Below, piece after piece: positions 8,445-17,371 of a DNA stretch of 64,000 nucleotides (positions within the stretch are counted from its first letter, which is position 1; each line of letters opens with the position of its first letter). The translations under genes were made by a program, and so were the position numbers. The notes beneath the pieces were generated by a model. The model ran no database searches and was not told where the DNA came from. It worked only from the letters and a program-made list of their open reading frames with translations. Location of the stretch: contig CAZWSL010000012.1 of assembly GCA_964636495.1 (NCBI GenBank), forward strand, positions 22,186 to 86,185, in the 5' to 3' direction. The DNA comes from Desulfobacula sp964636495. GTDB taxonomy: Bacteria > Desulfobacterota > Desulfobacteria > Desulfobacterales > Desulfobacteraceae.

Positions 8445-9788
8445 TTATTTGAAGAATTCAATAAATGCCTGCTTAACTGCATGAACGAGTATCTCAATTT
8501 CATCACTGCTGATAATAAATGGCGGTGCTATTACAAGGGCATCACCATCTTTTCCGGCAAGTCCGGTGGACTTATAGGTTATAAAGCCATTTTTAAATAA
8601 ATGGTCCCATATACCTTCGGTGATTTTCAGTGACCTGTCAAACGGCTGTTTTGTTTTTTTGTTTTTTACAATTTCAATACCCCATAAAAATCCTTTTCCC
8701 CGGACATCACCGATATTGGGCAGGGGAAGAAGAGAAGATTTCAGTAGTTCTCCCAGCTTTTCACCGTTTGATTTCACCTTGTCAATCAGTTTTTCTTCCT
8801 CCAGTATCTCTATCAGTGCAAGACCGCCTGCTGCAGCAACTGAGTGGTGGGAAAAAGTTCCGCCATGCATGAAAACGCCGCAATTATCCTTTACAGCAGT
8901 AAAGTGACGCTCTCTTACTCCAAGAGCAGACAGGGGGATGACACCTCCGGAAAGGCCTTTACCAAGAGTTACGATATCAGGCACGCTTTTAAAGTGGTTA
9001 TATGCAAACCATTCACCTGTCCTGCCCATTCCACACATAACTTCATCCAGGATAAGCAGTATATTGTGATGACGGCATATCTCAAGGATGGTTTTTAAAT
9101 ACTCCTCCGGCGGGAAGCAGGCTGCTATTGTAGCTCCTGGAACGGTTTCAGCCAAAAATGCAGATATGGTTTCAGATCCTGTATTCTCAATGAGTTCGTC
9201 AAGTGCTGTGGCACATCTTACCCTGCAGGCCGGATATGTCAGATCATAAGCGCATCTGTAGCAGTAAGGTGCGGGAATATGGAGCGTCTCTTTTAACAGC
9301 GGGGTAAAAGGGGTTTTAAAGGTTGTTCTTCCCATGACAGAGAGGGATCCAAGGGTAAGGCCGTGATAGGATTTCCATCTGCCGATAACTCTGTACTTTG
9401 TTTCATTTCCATTAGCAATATGTATCTGCCGGGCCAGCTTGATGGCTGCTTCATTTGCCTCTGATCCTCCTGAGAGAAAATAGAAGCGGTCAATATCACC
9501 CGGAGCCTTTTGGGCAAGTGCAGTGGCAAGGCGTTCAACAGGTTCAGTTGTGAACATTGTAGGATGAATATAGTCGTGGGATAAAATCTGATCATAAACT
9601 GCTTTTGCAATTCTTTTCCGGCCATGTCCGGCATTGACAACTACGGCACCGCCGCTTGCATCCATATATTTTTTTCCGGTTTCGTCACTGATAAACAGCC
9701 CTTCTGCTTTTTTTGCCCTGGTCAGTTTTCTGTCCAGTTGTCTTGGAAAAAGATTTCCTGTAATATCTACCATGATTTTTTCTTTCAT
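8445..9788 (-). CDS. Class III PLP-dependent aminotransferase
   Basis: 447-residue fold-type I transaminase of the omega-amino acid:pyruvate/acetylornithine class. Visible features are SGGSEANEAAIKLAR (phosphate-binding cup), LILDEVMCGMGRTG (PLP ring Asp), and TLGKGLSGG with the Schiff-base Lys. A Cys-rich insert (YCYRC...PACRVRC) near residues 175-195 recurs in some members of this group. Substrates of the class are beta- or omega-amino acids, and 17 bases upstream lies the beta-keto acid cleavage enzyme gene, so the transaminase may feed it a beta-keto acid. A second Met 15 bases downstream (MVDITGN) is an alternative start. Confidence 0.88.
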   Translation of the reverse strand: MKEKIMVDITGNLFPRQLDRKLTRAKKAEGLFISDETGKKYMDASGGAVVVNAGHGRKRIAKAVYDQILSHDYIHPTMFTTEPVERLATALAQKAPGDIDRFYFLSGGSEANEAAIKLARQIHIANGNETKYRVIGRWKSYHGLTLGSLSVMGRTTFKTPFTPLLKETLHIPAPYCYRCAYDLTYPACRVRCATALDELIENTGSETISAFLAETVPGATIAACFPPEEYLKTILEICRHHNILLILDEVMCGMGRTGEWFAYNHFKSVPDIVTLGKGLSGGVIPLSALGVRERHFTAVKDNCGVFMHGGTFSHHSVAAAGGLALIEILEEEKLIDKVKSNGEKLGELLKSSLLPLPNIGDVRGKGFLWGIEIVKNKKTKQPFDRSLKITEGIWDHLFKNGFITYKSTGLAGKDGDALVIAPPFIISSDEIEILVHAVKQAFIEFFK

Positions 9789-9805
9789 AAAAAAATATTG
9801 TTATT

Positions 9806-10633
9806 TTATGATTGATTGTACTGCGGTAAATCCAATATTTTTCTTGCTTCTTCAGGGGAGGCAATCTCTCTGCCCATTATCATGCTGATGTGAGCGATAC
9901 GTTCTACAAGCTGTTCATTTGTGGCAAGTTCTCCCTTTTTAAAATAAATAGAGTCTTCCAGCCCGACCCTGACATGCCCTCCCATGGCAATCGCATGTAC
10001 ACACATGGGCAGTTGAAACCTGCCTATCCCCGACACTGTCCAGGTTGAACCGGGCGGGATGGTGTTTTTAAGATGGACAAGATTGTCTATAGTTGCGGGG
10101 ATCGCACCTTTCAACCCCATTACAAAATTAAAGTGCAGAGGCCGGGTGGCGAGCTTTTCTTCAGAAAGGTCAAGGGCATTTTGGATCATCCCGGTATCAA
10201 AAATTTCAATTTCCGGTTTGATGGCATAGGTCTTCATATCCCGGGCCAGATCTTTGATAAGACGCGGGCTGTTTGCGTAAACCTGAGAGGGGAAATTAAC
10301 GGAACCGGTTGTGAGGCTGGCCATTTCCGGTTTCAGTTTCAGCCTTTCACTCCGGTCCCTGTATTCCATTCCTGCCCTTCCGCCGGTGGAGATCTGCACG
10401 ATGAGGTTTGTTCTGCTCTTCAACCCCTGAGTGATCTCCTTGAATATGCTGAAGTCTGTTGAAGCAGTTTCATCAACTGGATTGCGGGCATGGATGTGTA
10501 TAATGGATGCTCCTGCTTCTTCACAACGTATCCCTGTATTGATGATCTCTTCAGGCTGAACCGGCAGCCATGGATTATCTTTTTTAGTTGGAACTGAACC
10601 TGTTGGTGCCACTGTGATAATAAGTTTGCTCAT
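9806..10633 (-). CDS. Beta-keto acid cleavage enzyme (BKACE, DUF849 family)
   Basis: 275-residue TIM-barrel enzyme of the family of 3-keto-5-aminohexanoate cleavage enzyme (Kce). These enzymes condense a beta-keto acid with acetyl-CoA and release acetoacetate plus a new acyl-CoA. The zinc-binding HIHAR motif is at residues 46-50 after the typical AGASIIH strand. The N-terminal APTGSVPTKK, the central GMI and the C-terminal HVRVGLED segment match the family. None of the lysine-fermentation partners kdd or kal is beside it, so lysine need not be the substrate. It is the first gene of the minus-strand run reaching 2413. An AGGAG box abuts the ATG. Confidence 0.9.
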   Translation of the reverse strand: MSKLIITVAPTGSVPTKKDNPWLPVQPEEIINTGIRCEEAGASIIHIHARNPVDETASTDFSIFKEITQGLKSRTNLIVQISTGGRAGMEYRDRSERLKLKPEMASLTTGSVNFPSQVYANSPRLIKDLARDMKTYAIKPEIEIFDTGMIQNALDLSEEKLATRPLHFNFVMGLKGAIPATIDNLVHLKNTIPPGSTWTVSGIGRFQLPMCVHAIAMGGHVRVGLEDSIYFKKGELATNEQLVERIAHISMIMGREIASPEEARKILDLPQYNQS

Positions 10634-10955
10634 CTCCTGCTGATTCCATATAAATTGTCACTGATTATAAAAAGCCGTCTTTATCAGGGCCTGCATTGTA
10701 CAGTCTCTGAATGACAGGCATTTAGTTTAACAGATTTTCTGAAGGAATCAATCTTAATCGTTATTTTAAAAAGAGGGATTATTCCCGGCTGTTTTTTTCT
10801 GTTTCAAGACACAAAAGCAGGCAGGATATGTCATCACATAGTTGTGCTACATCGATTTTCCAACCCGGATTAAAGGCTTATCCGGATTAAAGGCTTATAT
10901 TGATGAATTCATAGTACAGGTTGTCTTGGCTGGAAAAATTCTGTATAGAATAAGG
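10634..10955. other. Divergent intergenic region
   Basis: The 322 bases between the divergent BKACE and M48 genes should carry both promoters, but no convincing -35/-10 pair could be chosen by eye. The only distinct structure is the 17-base tandem repeat at 10865-10898. An upstream extension of the M48 frame to 10842 is open but gives no signal-peptide context and is not accepted as coding. Confidence 0.4.
10865..10898 (+). repeat. Exact tandem 17-base repeat
   Basis: CCGGATTAAAGGCTTAT occurs twice without spacer at 10865-10881 and 10882-10898, about 60 bases before the start of the M48 lipoprotein gene. It is either a recent slippage duplication or paired regulator-binding sites. Confidence 0.9.
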
Positions 10956-11786
10956 ATGCTGAAATTTTTCAAATTATCTCTTATCTGTTTTTTATTTTTC
11001 GCCGCATGTGAGGATACAAATATTCCCCTTGCAACTGATGCCGGTATGGATATGTTAAAGGCCGTGACCCTGAGTGATAAACAGGTGATACTTCTTGCTT
11101 CAGAAGCTTCGAAACAGTCTGATTCCAGAAATCGTATCTGCAAAAGCAGCAGCCCGTACTCCCAGCGGTTGAGAAGACTTGTCGGTAACAGATATGATGC
11201 TGATGGTTATATTTTTAATTTCAAGGTCTACTCCTCTTCCACTGTCAATGCCTTTGCAATGGCAGACGGCACCATACGCTTATACAGCGGGCTTATGGAC
11301 CTGATGGATGATCATGAACTGCTTTTTGTAATAGGGCATGAAATGGGTCATGTGGTCAATAAGCATGTTAAAAAGAAAATTATGCTTGCCTATGCTGCCA
11401 GTGCAGTCCGCAAAGGAGTCGCGTCACAGGAGAATATAGTCGGTGCCATTACAGGCTCAGCACTGGGGGGATTCGTACAGGCTCTTTTAAATGCTCAGTT
11501 TTCCCAGGCAGAAGAGAGAGAGGCTGATGATTATGGTATCCTTTTTTTAAAAAATAATGGATTTAACATCAATGCTTCTGTTTCTGCATTAAATAAACTG
11601 GACACGCTTGGAAAAAATCACACTTTTCTTTCAAGCCATCCTGATCCTGCTTTAAGGGCAGAACGTCTGCAGCAGCAGATTGATTCACCTGAAACATTGA
11701 AACCATCCTCACTATTTGAAAAATTAAAGGAGAGATTGAGTGGTTATTTGACTAAATTATTTAAGCTGCTGAAAATTGAAACATGA
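10956..11786 (+). CDS. M48-family metalloprotease lipoprotein
   Basis: Zinc endopeptidase of the BepA/LoiP/YfgC group that acts in outer-membrane quality control. The start at 10956 is chosen over one at 10842 because it gives a clean lipoprotein signal, MLKFFKLSLICFLFFAAC, with lipobox Cys18; the AAGG directly before the ATG is a poor ribosome-binding site. HEMGH (about residues 128-132) holds the catalytic Glu and two zinc ligands, and EREADDYG supplies the third. It begins a + strand block of envelope-type genes followed by a second lipoprotein. Lack of TPR repeats makes it LoiP-like rather than BepA-like. Confidence 0.88.
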   Translation: MLKFFKLSLICFLFFAACEDTNIPLATDAGMDMLKAVTLSDKQVILLASEASKQSDSRNRICKSSSPYSQRLRRLVGNRYDADGYIFNFKVYSSSTVNAFAMADGTIRLYSGLMDLMDDHELLFVIGHEMGHVVNKHVKKKIMLAYAASAVRKGVASQENIVGAITGSALGGFVQALLNAQFSQAEEREADDYGILFLKNNGFNINASVSALNKLDTLGKNHTFLSSHPDPALRAERLQQQIDSPETLKPSSLFEKLKERLSGYLTKLFKLLKIET

Positions 11787-11865
11787 TTGAAACGTAAATG
11801 ATTTATCTTGGATGTCATACTGCCCGGGGTAAACCTGCATAAATATTTTACAGGAGATTATCAGC

Positions 11866-12180
11866 ATGATTAAAAAAATAATCGTATCCGTTTTAAGCTT
11901 TCTGTTTTTTATTACGGCTGGATGTGGAGAAGATCTGCCATTTGAATATAAATATACTTCTGCCAATGTTGTGATGATCAAGTACAAGGGTTCAATATAT
12001 GAGCTGGACCGGTTTGGCATGAAAACAGCAGCACCTTTTACATATCGGTTTGAACCTGACGGAGATCTTGATATCATGATTGACGGCAAAGTTTATGATA
12101 TAGACAGCCCGTATGATTTAGATAAACCAAAGGTGAGCAAAAAGAAAAGAAAAAGTAAGAGAAGGACAAAAAAGAGATAA
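11866..12180 (+). CDS. Small lipoprotein with basic C-terminal tail, function unknown
   Basis: 104 residues. A lipoprotein signal, MIKKIIVSVLSFLFFITAGC, ends in a lipobox Cys20. A short beta-rich segment follows (IKYKGSIYELDRFG, YRFEPDGDLDIMIDGKVYDI), and the tail is strongly basic with repeated KKKRK/RRTKKR clusters that could touch phospholipid headgroups or cell-wall polymers. It lies between the M48 lipoprotein and the PhoD-like gene, 13 bases before the latter, so the three are probably co-transcribed. No family was recognised. Confidence 0.75.
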   Translation: MIKKIIVSVLSFLFFITAGCGEDLPFEYKYTSANVVMIKYKGSIYELDRFGMKTAAPFTYRFEPDGDLDIMIDGKVYDIDSPYDLDKPKVSKKKRKSKRRTKKR

Positions 12181-12193
12181 TAAAGAGTGACAT

Positions 12194-14098
12194 ATGGATG
12201 AAAATAAACTTCCGGTTCTGATTGCAGGTCCCATACTGAGAAGATCTCTGCCTGGTCAGATAATTATATGGTGGATATCAAAAGTACAGCTTAAAGGCAG
12301 ATTAACATTATTTACTGACCAGGGGGATCAGCCGCTCTTTTCAATACCGGTTAACAACAGTAACACAAAAGTGGTTAAATTCGGAAAATATGCTTATGTC
12401 CATCTCCTTGATGTTCAATTAAATCCTGAACTTCCTGTGAATGAAAAGATTGAATATGACTTTACATTTAATTTAAAAAATAAAACAATAACACTTGCAG
12501 ATCTTCTTCCCGGCCTGGTTTATCCGGAAGAAAAGAGACCTTTTTTTATCATCAAGAACAGAATAGAGAGGCTGCTGCATGGATCGTGCCGCAATCCGCA
12601 CCACCCCAGTGACGACAGCATGGTTGCCGTTGACCGTGAAATCATGAATGCCATTGGAGATACCGATAAAATGCCGGCGCTGCTGATGCTGACAGGTGAC
12701 CAGATCTATGCCGATGATGTTGCAGGTCCGATGCTCCATGCAATACACCAGACAATCAGGCTTTTAGGGCTTTATGATGAAATCTTTGAGGATTCTGCAC
12801 TCCGGAGCTGCTGCACCCTTTACAGCAGCCCGGACACCTATTATGGAAGAGAGAAAATTCTTCCTTCGACAAAAGTGGGTAAAAGATGGTTTAACAGAGG
12901 CGGCAGGCACCCCGTGTTCACCTCTTTTTTTGCACATAATCATCTGATCACCTTTGCGGAATTTATGGCAATGTATATTCTGGTGTGGTCAAAATGCATG
13001 TGGGAACTGATTGAATTCAACTCAGAAGCAGTGCAGCCGTCTTTCAGGGCAGAGTATGAGAATCAGAAAATTGAAATAGAAAAATTTATTGCAGCATTAC
13101 CGGCCGTACAAAGGGTTTTCGCACACATTCCCACATATATGATTTTTGATGATCACGATATTACAGATGACTGGAATCTGACAGCACAGTGGGAGAAAGC
13201 TGCATACAGCAACCTTTTTTCCAGGCGTATCATAGGAAACGGTTTAATGGCTTACTGGCTCTGTCAGGGATGGGGTAATGCCCCTGAAAACTTTGAACCC
13301 CTTTTTTCTGGGCCGGGTTCACTATACTGTAATCATCCATCCAGAGAGAATCATGATGCTCTTATCAACGTATTACTGGAATTCAGGCAGTGGCACTATG
13401 ATCTTCCAACGAACCCCAAAATGATTGTGATTGATTCCAGAACAAGGAGGTGGCGTTCAAAGAAAAGGCTTTCAAATCCGTCCGGACTGCTGGACAGAAA
13501 CGGATTAAATGAATTGCAGCAGGGCATGATGGATGAAAAAGCAGTCATTATTGTTGCTCCGGCACCCATTTTCGGTGTAAAGATAATTGAAATGATACAG
13601 AATATCTTTTCATTTTTCGGGTATCCGCTTCTGGTGGATGCTGAGAACTGGATGGCTCACAAAGGTACTGCATATCAGCTGCTGCAGATTTTCAAGAATA
13701 TGAGAACACCGGATAATTTTATTATTCTCTCCGGTGATGTCCACTACTCGTTTGGATATGATGTTGTATTGAGGTTTAAAGATAACTCGCCGCATATATG
13801 GCAGATTACCTCATCAGGCATTAAAAATGAATTTCCGGGAAAGATATTGAAATGGCTTGACAGGCTCAACAGATGGCTGTATGCACCCTATTCTCCATTA
13901 AATATATTTACAAAAAGAAGGGATATGAAGATAAGAAACAGGATCCCGGTCGGGAAGGGGCTGGACCGCCTGGTCAATACAAGCGGCATAGGGCTTGTCC
14001 AGATTAATGACAGAGGAGAACCCTTAAAAATATTTGAACTCTATGCCAACAGCAGGAGACTGGAGTTTATATCAAAAAAGGAGAGTCTTTCTGCCTGA
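12194..14098 (+). CDS. PhoD-like metallophosphatase
   Basis: 634-residue calcineurin-like (PhoD/alkaline phosphatase D family) enzyme that would cleave phosphomonoesters or diesters. Metal-binding segments appear in the expected order: HGSCRNP near residue 131, LTGDQIYADD near 167, YMIFDDHDITDDWN near 316 and LSGDVHYSFG near 512. An N-terminal beta domain of about 120 residues precedes the catalytic part. No Tat or Sec signal is visible, unlike Bacillus PhoD, so this family member may be cytoplasmic or peripheral. It is the third gene of the envelope-related + strand block. Confidence 0.85.
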   Translation: MDENKLPVLIAGPILRRSLPGQIIIWWISKVQLKGRLTLFTDQGDQPLFSIPVNNSNTKVVKFGKYAYVHLLDVQLNPELPVNEKIEYDFTFNLKNKTITLADLLPGLVYPEEKRPFFIIKNRIERLLHGSCRNPHHPSDDSMVAVDREIMNAIGDTDKMPALLMLTGDQIYADDVAGPMLHAIHQTIRLLGLYDEIFEDSALRSCCTLYSSPDTYYGREKILPSTKVGKRWFNRGGRHPVFTSFFAHNHLITFAEFMAMYILVWSKCMWELIEFNSEAVQPSFRAEYENQKIEIEKFIAALPAVQRVFAHIPTYMIFDDHDITDDWNLTAQWEKAAYSNLFSRRIIGNGLMAYWLCQGWGNAPENFEPLFSGPGSLYCNHPSRENHDALINVLLEFRQWHYDLPTNPKMIVIDSRTRRWRSKKRLSNPSGLLDRNGLNELQQGMMDEKAVIIVAPAPIFGVKIIEMIQNIFSFFGYPLLVDAENWMAHKGTAYQLLQIFKNMRTPDNFIILSGDVHYSFGYDVVLRFKDNSPHIWQITSSGIKNEFPGKILKWLDRLNRWLYAPYSPLNIFTKRRDMKIRNRIPVGKGLDRLVNTSGIGLVQINDRGEPLKIFELYANSRRLEFISKKESLSA

Positions 14099-14227
14099 TA
14101 TCTGAATGGATAAAATCAGGCTGTTTTCAGATGTTAATTTTAAAAAAATAAGTTAAATTAAGAGTTGTTGTGCTTAATTTTGTTTACACTTTCCATGAAC
14201 CAGTGACCGAGTAATTGAGGAGATACC

Positions 14228-15055
14228 ATGAAACATTCAGAAAATATTTTCAGAGGATATCAGAACCTGGCATTGTATACACAGCAGTGGCATCCGGACA
14301 ATCCAGATGCAATACTTATTATTGTACATGGTTTTGGAGAACATAGCGGCCGCTATATGAATGTTGTGAATAAACTGCTTCCAGAAGGTTTTTCCATATA
14401 CAGTTTTGACCATCGTGGACATGGCAGATCACCGGGTAACCGCGGGCATGTGATGAGTTGGAAAGAGTATATCACAGATGTAAAGCTGTTTATCGAATAT
14501 GTCCGGGGACAGCAGAAAGGCCTGCCTGTTTTTTTGATGGGTCACAGCATGGGAGGAATGATTGTATTAAATTATGCCATAAAATATCCTGACAGACTGG
14601 AAGGCGTGATTTCATCAGCTCCGCTTCTGGCTCAACCGGCAATATCACCGCTACTGGTATTTCTCAGTCGTATACTTTCGAAAATATGGCCCGGTTTTGC
14701 CATAGACACAAAACTGGATGTCAACCTGATATCCCGGGATACTGATGTCGTTAAAGCGTACCAGGAAGATCCACTGGTTCACAGTATGGCTTCGGCACGA
14801 TTTGGTACGGAAATGCAGGCTGCCAGAAAGTGGACACTGGAAAATGCAGGAGAGTTTAACCTGCCGCTGCTGATTCTCCATGGTGAGGCAGATAAACTCG
14901 TTCCTGAACATGGCAGTGCTGCATTTTTTGAACGGGCAGGTACAGAAGATAAAGTGCGCCATCTATATCCGGAAGGGCAGCATGAACCACATAATGATAT
15001 TGATCGTGAAAAAGTGCTGAAAGATCTGGAAGAGTGGTTAGATAAACACCGGTAA
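14228..15055 (+). CDS. Alpha/beta hydrolase, monoacylglycerol lipase / lysophospholipase type
   Basis: 275-residue serine hydrolase. The oxyanion region is VHGFGEHSGRY, the nucleophile elbow is GHSMGG (Ser about residue 108), the acid is in LHGEADKLVP and the catalytic His in EGQHEPHND. The set and the FDHRGHGRSPG segment match the monoacylglycerol lipase/PldB group. No signal peptide. GAGGAGATACC precedes the ATG. It follows the PhoD-like gene by 129 bases and faces the alcohol dehydrogenase gene. Lipid turnover is likely but the substrate is not known. Confidence 0.87.
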   Translation: MKHSENIFRGYQNLALYTQQWHPDNPDAILIIVHGFGEHSGRYMNVVNKLLPEGFSIYSFDHRGHGRSPGNRGHVMSWKEYITDVKLFIEYVRGQQKGLPVFLMGHSMGGMIVLNYAIKYPDRLEGVISSAPLLAQPAISPLLVFLSRILSKIWPGFAIDTKLDVNLISRDTDVVKAYQEDPLVHSMASARFGTEMQAARKWTLENAGEFNLPLLILHGEADKLVPEHGSAAFFERAGTEDKVRHLYPEGQHEPHNDIDREKVLKDLEEWLDKHR

Positions 15056-15170
15056 CAATTTTCTGCTGCTGTATTCTGTACAGCTCATAATTTTCAGAAC
15101 AGACAGCTTCAGAGTGTCTTCAGTACTTTTCTCACATGACGCAAATGCCTTTTACAGGTTTATACAACCT

Positions 15171-16211
15171 TTAGAATCTGTCAATTACAGTTATGCCTGT
15201 TTCGTTAAAACTGTCCATGGTGATAAGCTGATCCAGTGATTCTTCAAGTGTTATTTTTTTCAGGATCAGTTTTTCAGGGGAGAGTTTTCCTGCTTTTATC
15301 ATTGACAGCAGCTCAGGATACTTATGGGCCTGCATTCCATGACTTCCGATAATCTCAAGTTCATGTGCCATAACTCTGTCCATTGGTACGGGAGGATATT
15401 TTTGATCTTCCGGCATAATGCCAACCTGAATGTGTTTACCACGCTTTCTCAGACTTGCTATTGAATTAAGGCAGGTAACCGGCAGGCCCAGCGCATCAAT
15501 TGAGAGATGAACCCCTCCTTTTGTAAGCTCCCGTAAATGCTGAGCAACATCTTCTGTCTCTGATGCATTAACGGTTTCTGAAGCCCCGACAGTTCTGGCA
15601 AAATCAAGTTTTTCAGTTTTAATATCAACGGCAACTACATGAGCACCCATGGCGCTTGCAATCATGATTGCTGATAAACCAACACCACCGCACCCATGGA
15701 CGGCAACCCACTGTCCTGCGGATAATCTGCCCTGTTCTGCTACAGCCCGGAAAGAGGTAACAAAACGACAGCCCAGGCTTGCTGCAGTGATAAAATTAAT
15801 CTCTTCCGGCAGCTGCACAAGGTTGACATCTGCATAATCTATTGCAACATATTCTGCAAAAGAGCCCCAGTGTGTGAAACCGGGCTGGAACTGGTGGTCG
15901 CAAACCTGATGATTCCCTGTAGAACACTGGTAACAGCTTCCGCAACCGCAGACAAAAGGAAGGGTTACCCTGTCACCGATCTTCCAGCGGGTGACATTTT
16001 TTCCAGTGGCTTCAATCACTCCGGCAAGTTCATGACCGGGTATGTGCGGCAGCCGGATATCAGGATCATTCCCCATCCAGCCATGCCAGTCACTCAGACA
16101 GAGTCCTGTTGCTTTTACACGGATGACAACACCCTGATCCGGTGGGGTTGGATCCGGCAGATTCTTAATAGCTAATGGTTTTTTAAATTCAGTGTAAACT
16201 GCTGCTTTCAT
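15171..16211 (-). CDS. Zinc-dependent alcohol dehydrogenase (MDR family)
   Basis: 346-residue medium-chain dehydrogenase. Catalytic zinc ligands are Cys38 (TGLCLSDWHG) and His60/Glu61 (PGHELAG). The structural-zinc lobe is complete, with Cys90, 93, 96 and 104 (CGSCYQC...VC). The NAD(P) site is VHGCGGVGLSA. Full length and all ligands suggest an active enzyme oxidising a primary or secondary alcohol or reducing an aldehyde. The Fe-S protein gene at 16276-17277 lies 64 bases upstream on the same strand and could be co-transcribed. Substrate unknown. Confidence 0.9.
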   Translation of the reverse strand: MKAAVYTEFKKPLAIKNLPDPTPPDQGVVIRVKATGLCLSDWHGWMGNDPDIRLPHIPGHELAGVIEATGKNVTRWKIGDRVTLPFVCGCGSCYQCSTGNHQVCDHQFQPGFTHWGSFAEYVAIDYADVNLVQLPEEINFITAASLGCRFVTSFRAVAEQGRLSAGQWVAVHGCGGVGLSAIMIASAMGAHVVAVDIKTEKLDFARTVGASETVNASETEDVAQHLRELTKGGVHLSIDALGLPVTCLNSIASLRKRGKHIQVGIMPEDQKYPPVPMDRVMAHELEIIGSHGMQAHKYPELLSMIKAGKLSPEKLILKKITLEESLDQLITMDSFNETGITVIDRF

Positions 16212-16275
16212 GGAAAGACCCCCTTAAACGCTCTATCTCAATGATAATCTTGAATACAGCTTCCCTGCACCTGAT

Positions 16276-17277
16276 TCAGTTCATACACTCCAGTTTATCC
16301 ATCTTGATCGCTTCTGCCCTGCACGTGTTTGCGCAGAGGCCGCATCCCCAACATTTTTCATTGTCAAAAAGAATATTTTTTCTCAGTCGGCCCTCTACTC
16401 TTACTTTTGAATCATCATGATAAAAGGCATCAAAGTGACAGCGGCTGACACATACGCCGCAGAAAGTGCAGACTTCCGGGTTATAAGCTGCTGTATAACG
16501 ACTTCTGGGCCAGACACCTTTACTGCCTAATTTCTCTGCTGCCCTGAAAGGATAACAGTCGCAGGCACAGCAGTTGCAGATAGCATGCAGTCCCCTTGAC
16601 TGCCATTCACTGTCAGCGGTGTGCATCAGACCTTTTCTGTCAGCATGACGGACAAGGCTCCTGGCTTCTTCCCTGGTGACTCTTTTACCATGCCCCCGGT
16701 CAAGGGAAGCCAGTGCACCATCATCCATCCAGATACAGGTATCCACAGGAGAGGAACAGTTCTGACCCAGGCGGCGGCAGTCACACGGCTGAACAACAAT
16801 GTGAGTGGCCGCATCAATCATATCTTCTACCTCACTCAGCAGCATCACTGTATCATTGGGCAATGTGTTTTCTGCTGATAATCCACTCATTTTCCGTTCA
16901 ACATTCAGGCGGTGTTTTTCAGTGAATTCATCCAGAAAACGGCGATTCATCTCTTTTCGGGCTTCTGCCGGTATATCATCCCAGTTTTCATACTTGCTGA
17001 AATGGTCCAGCCGTTCACCAAAATTGGCCTGTTTATATAAAATCACACTGTTTTTGACTGTTTTGTTGACAATACAGCGGGAGTAACACTGCTCAAGCAG
17101 TTCTCCTGCATAGTCGGGAGTAGTCTTGAGAAGTTTTGCTGCCTGCTCTGCTGTTACCGCTTCTCCCTGCAGGGCCACAATCAGTTGCATCTCCTGCTCT
17201 TCTACTATCATTGCAATGTAAGGCTGTGCTGTCTCCCAGACATCAAAGAGTTTGAAAAATTCGTTATGGATTGACAT
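16276..17277 (-). CDS. Winged-helix / multi-cysteine / 2[4Fe-4S] ferredoxin protein, paralogue 1
   Basis: 333 residues in three parts. An N-terminal helical part of about 90 residues resembles a winged helix (AVTAEQAAKLLKTTPDYAGELL). A middle domain holds an unusual cysteine set, QPCDCRRL...NCSSPVDTCIWM and ICNCCACDCYPF. The C-terminus is a dicluster ferredoxin (CTFCGVCVSRCHF, CWGCGLCANTC). The same order of parts occurs in the protein at 37449-38753. Such proteins appear beside methyltransferase and corrinoid or redox enzymes in anaerobes; an electron-transfer or redox-sensing role is inferred. It lies upstream of the alcohol dehydrogenase on the same strand. Confidence 0.75.
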   Translation of the reverse strand: MSIHNEFFKLFDVWETAQPYIAMIVEEQEMQLIVALQGEAVTAEQAAKLLKTTPDYAGELLEQCYSRCIVNKTVKNSVILYKQANFGERLDHFSKYENWDDIPAEARKEMNRRFLDEFTEKHRLNVERKMSGLSAENTLPNDTVMLLSEVEDMIDAATHIVVQPCDCRRLGQNCSSPVDTCIWMDDGALASLDRGHGKRVTREEARSLVRHADRKGLMHTADSEWQSRGLHAICNCCACDCYPFRAAEKLGSKGVWPRSRYTAAYNPEVCTFCGVCVSRCHFDAFYHDDSKVRVEGRLRKNILFDNEKCWGCGLCANTCRAEAIKMDKLECMN

Positions 17278-17316
17278 AATGCAGAGAAAATTTTTTAGAA
17301 TTATGATTCATATAAA

Positions 17317-17360
17317 CCCGGCCGCTGGAGAGAAAACAGTCTCAGCTCCATGCAGCCGGG
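17317..17360 (-). terminator. Hairpin terminator after the bacteriohemerythrin gene
   Basis: On the minus strand, CCCGGCTGCATGGAG pairs with CTCCAGCGGCCGGG with one mismatch and one bulge, followed by TTTATAT. It starts 12 bases after the bacteriohemerythrin stop codon. The T-run is weak, but the stem is long and G+C-rich. Confidence 0.55.
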
Positions 17361-17371
17361 CAGATAACCGG

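Noticed and set aside
9806..10633. Complete lysine fermentation cluster
   Set aside because: Only the Kce-type enzyme is present; no lysine aminomutase, kdd or kal gene is in the window.
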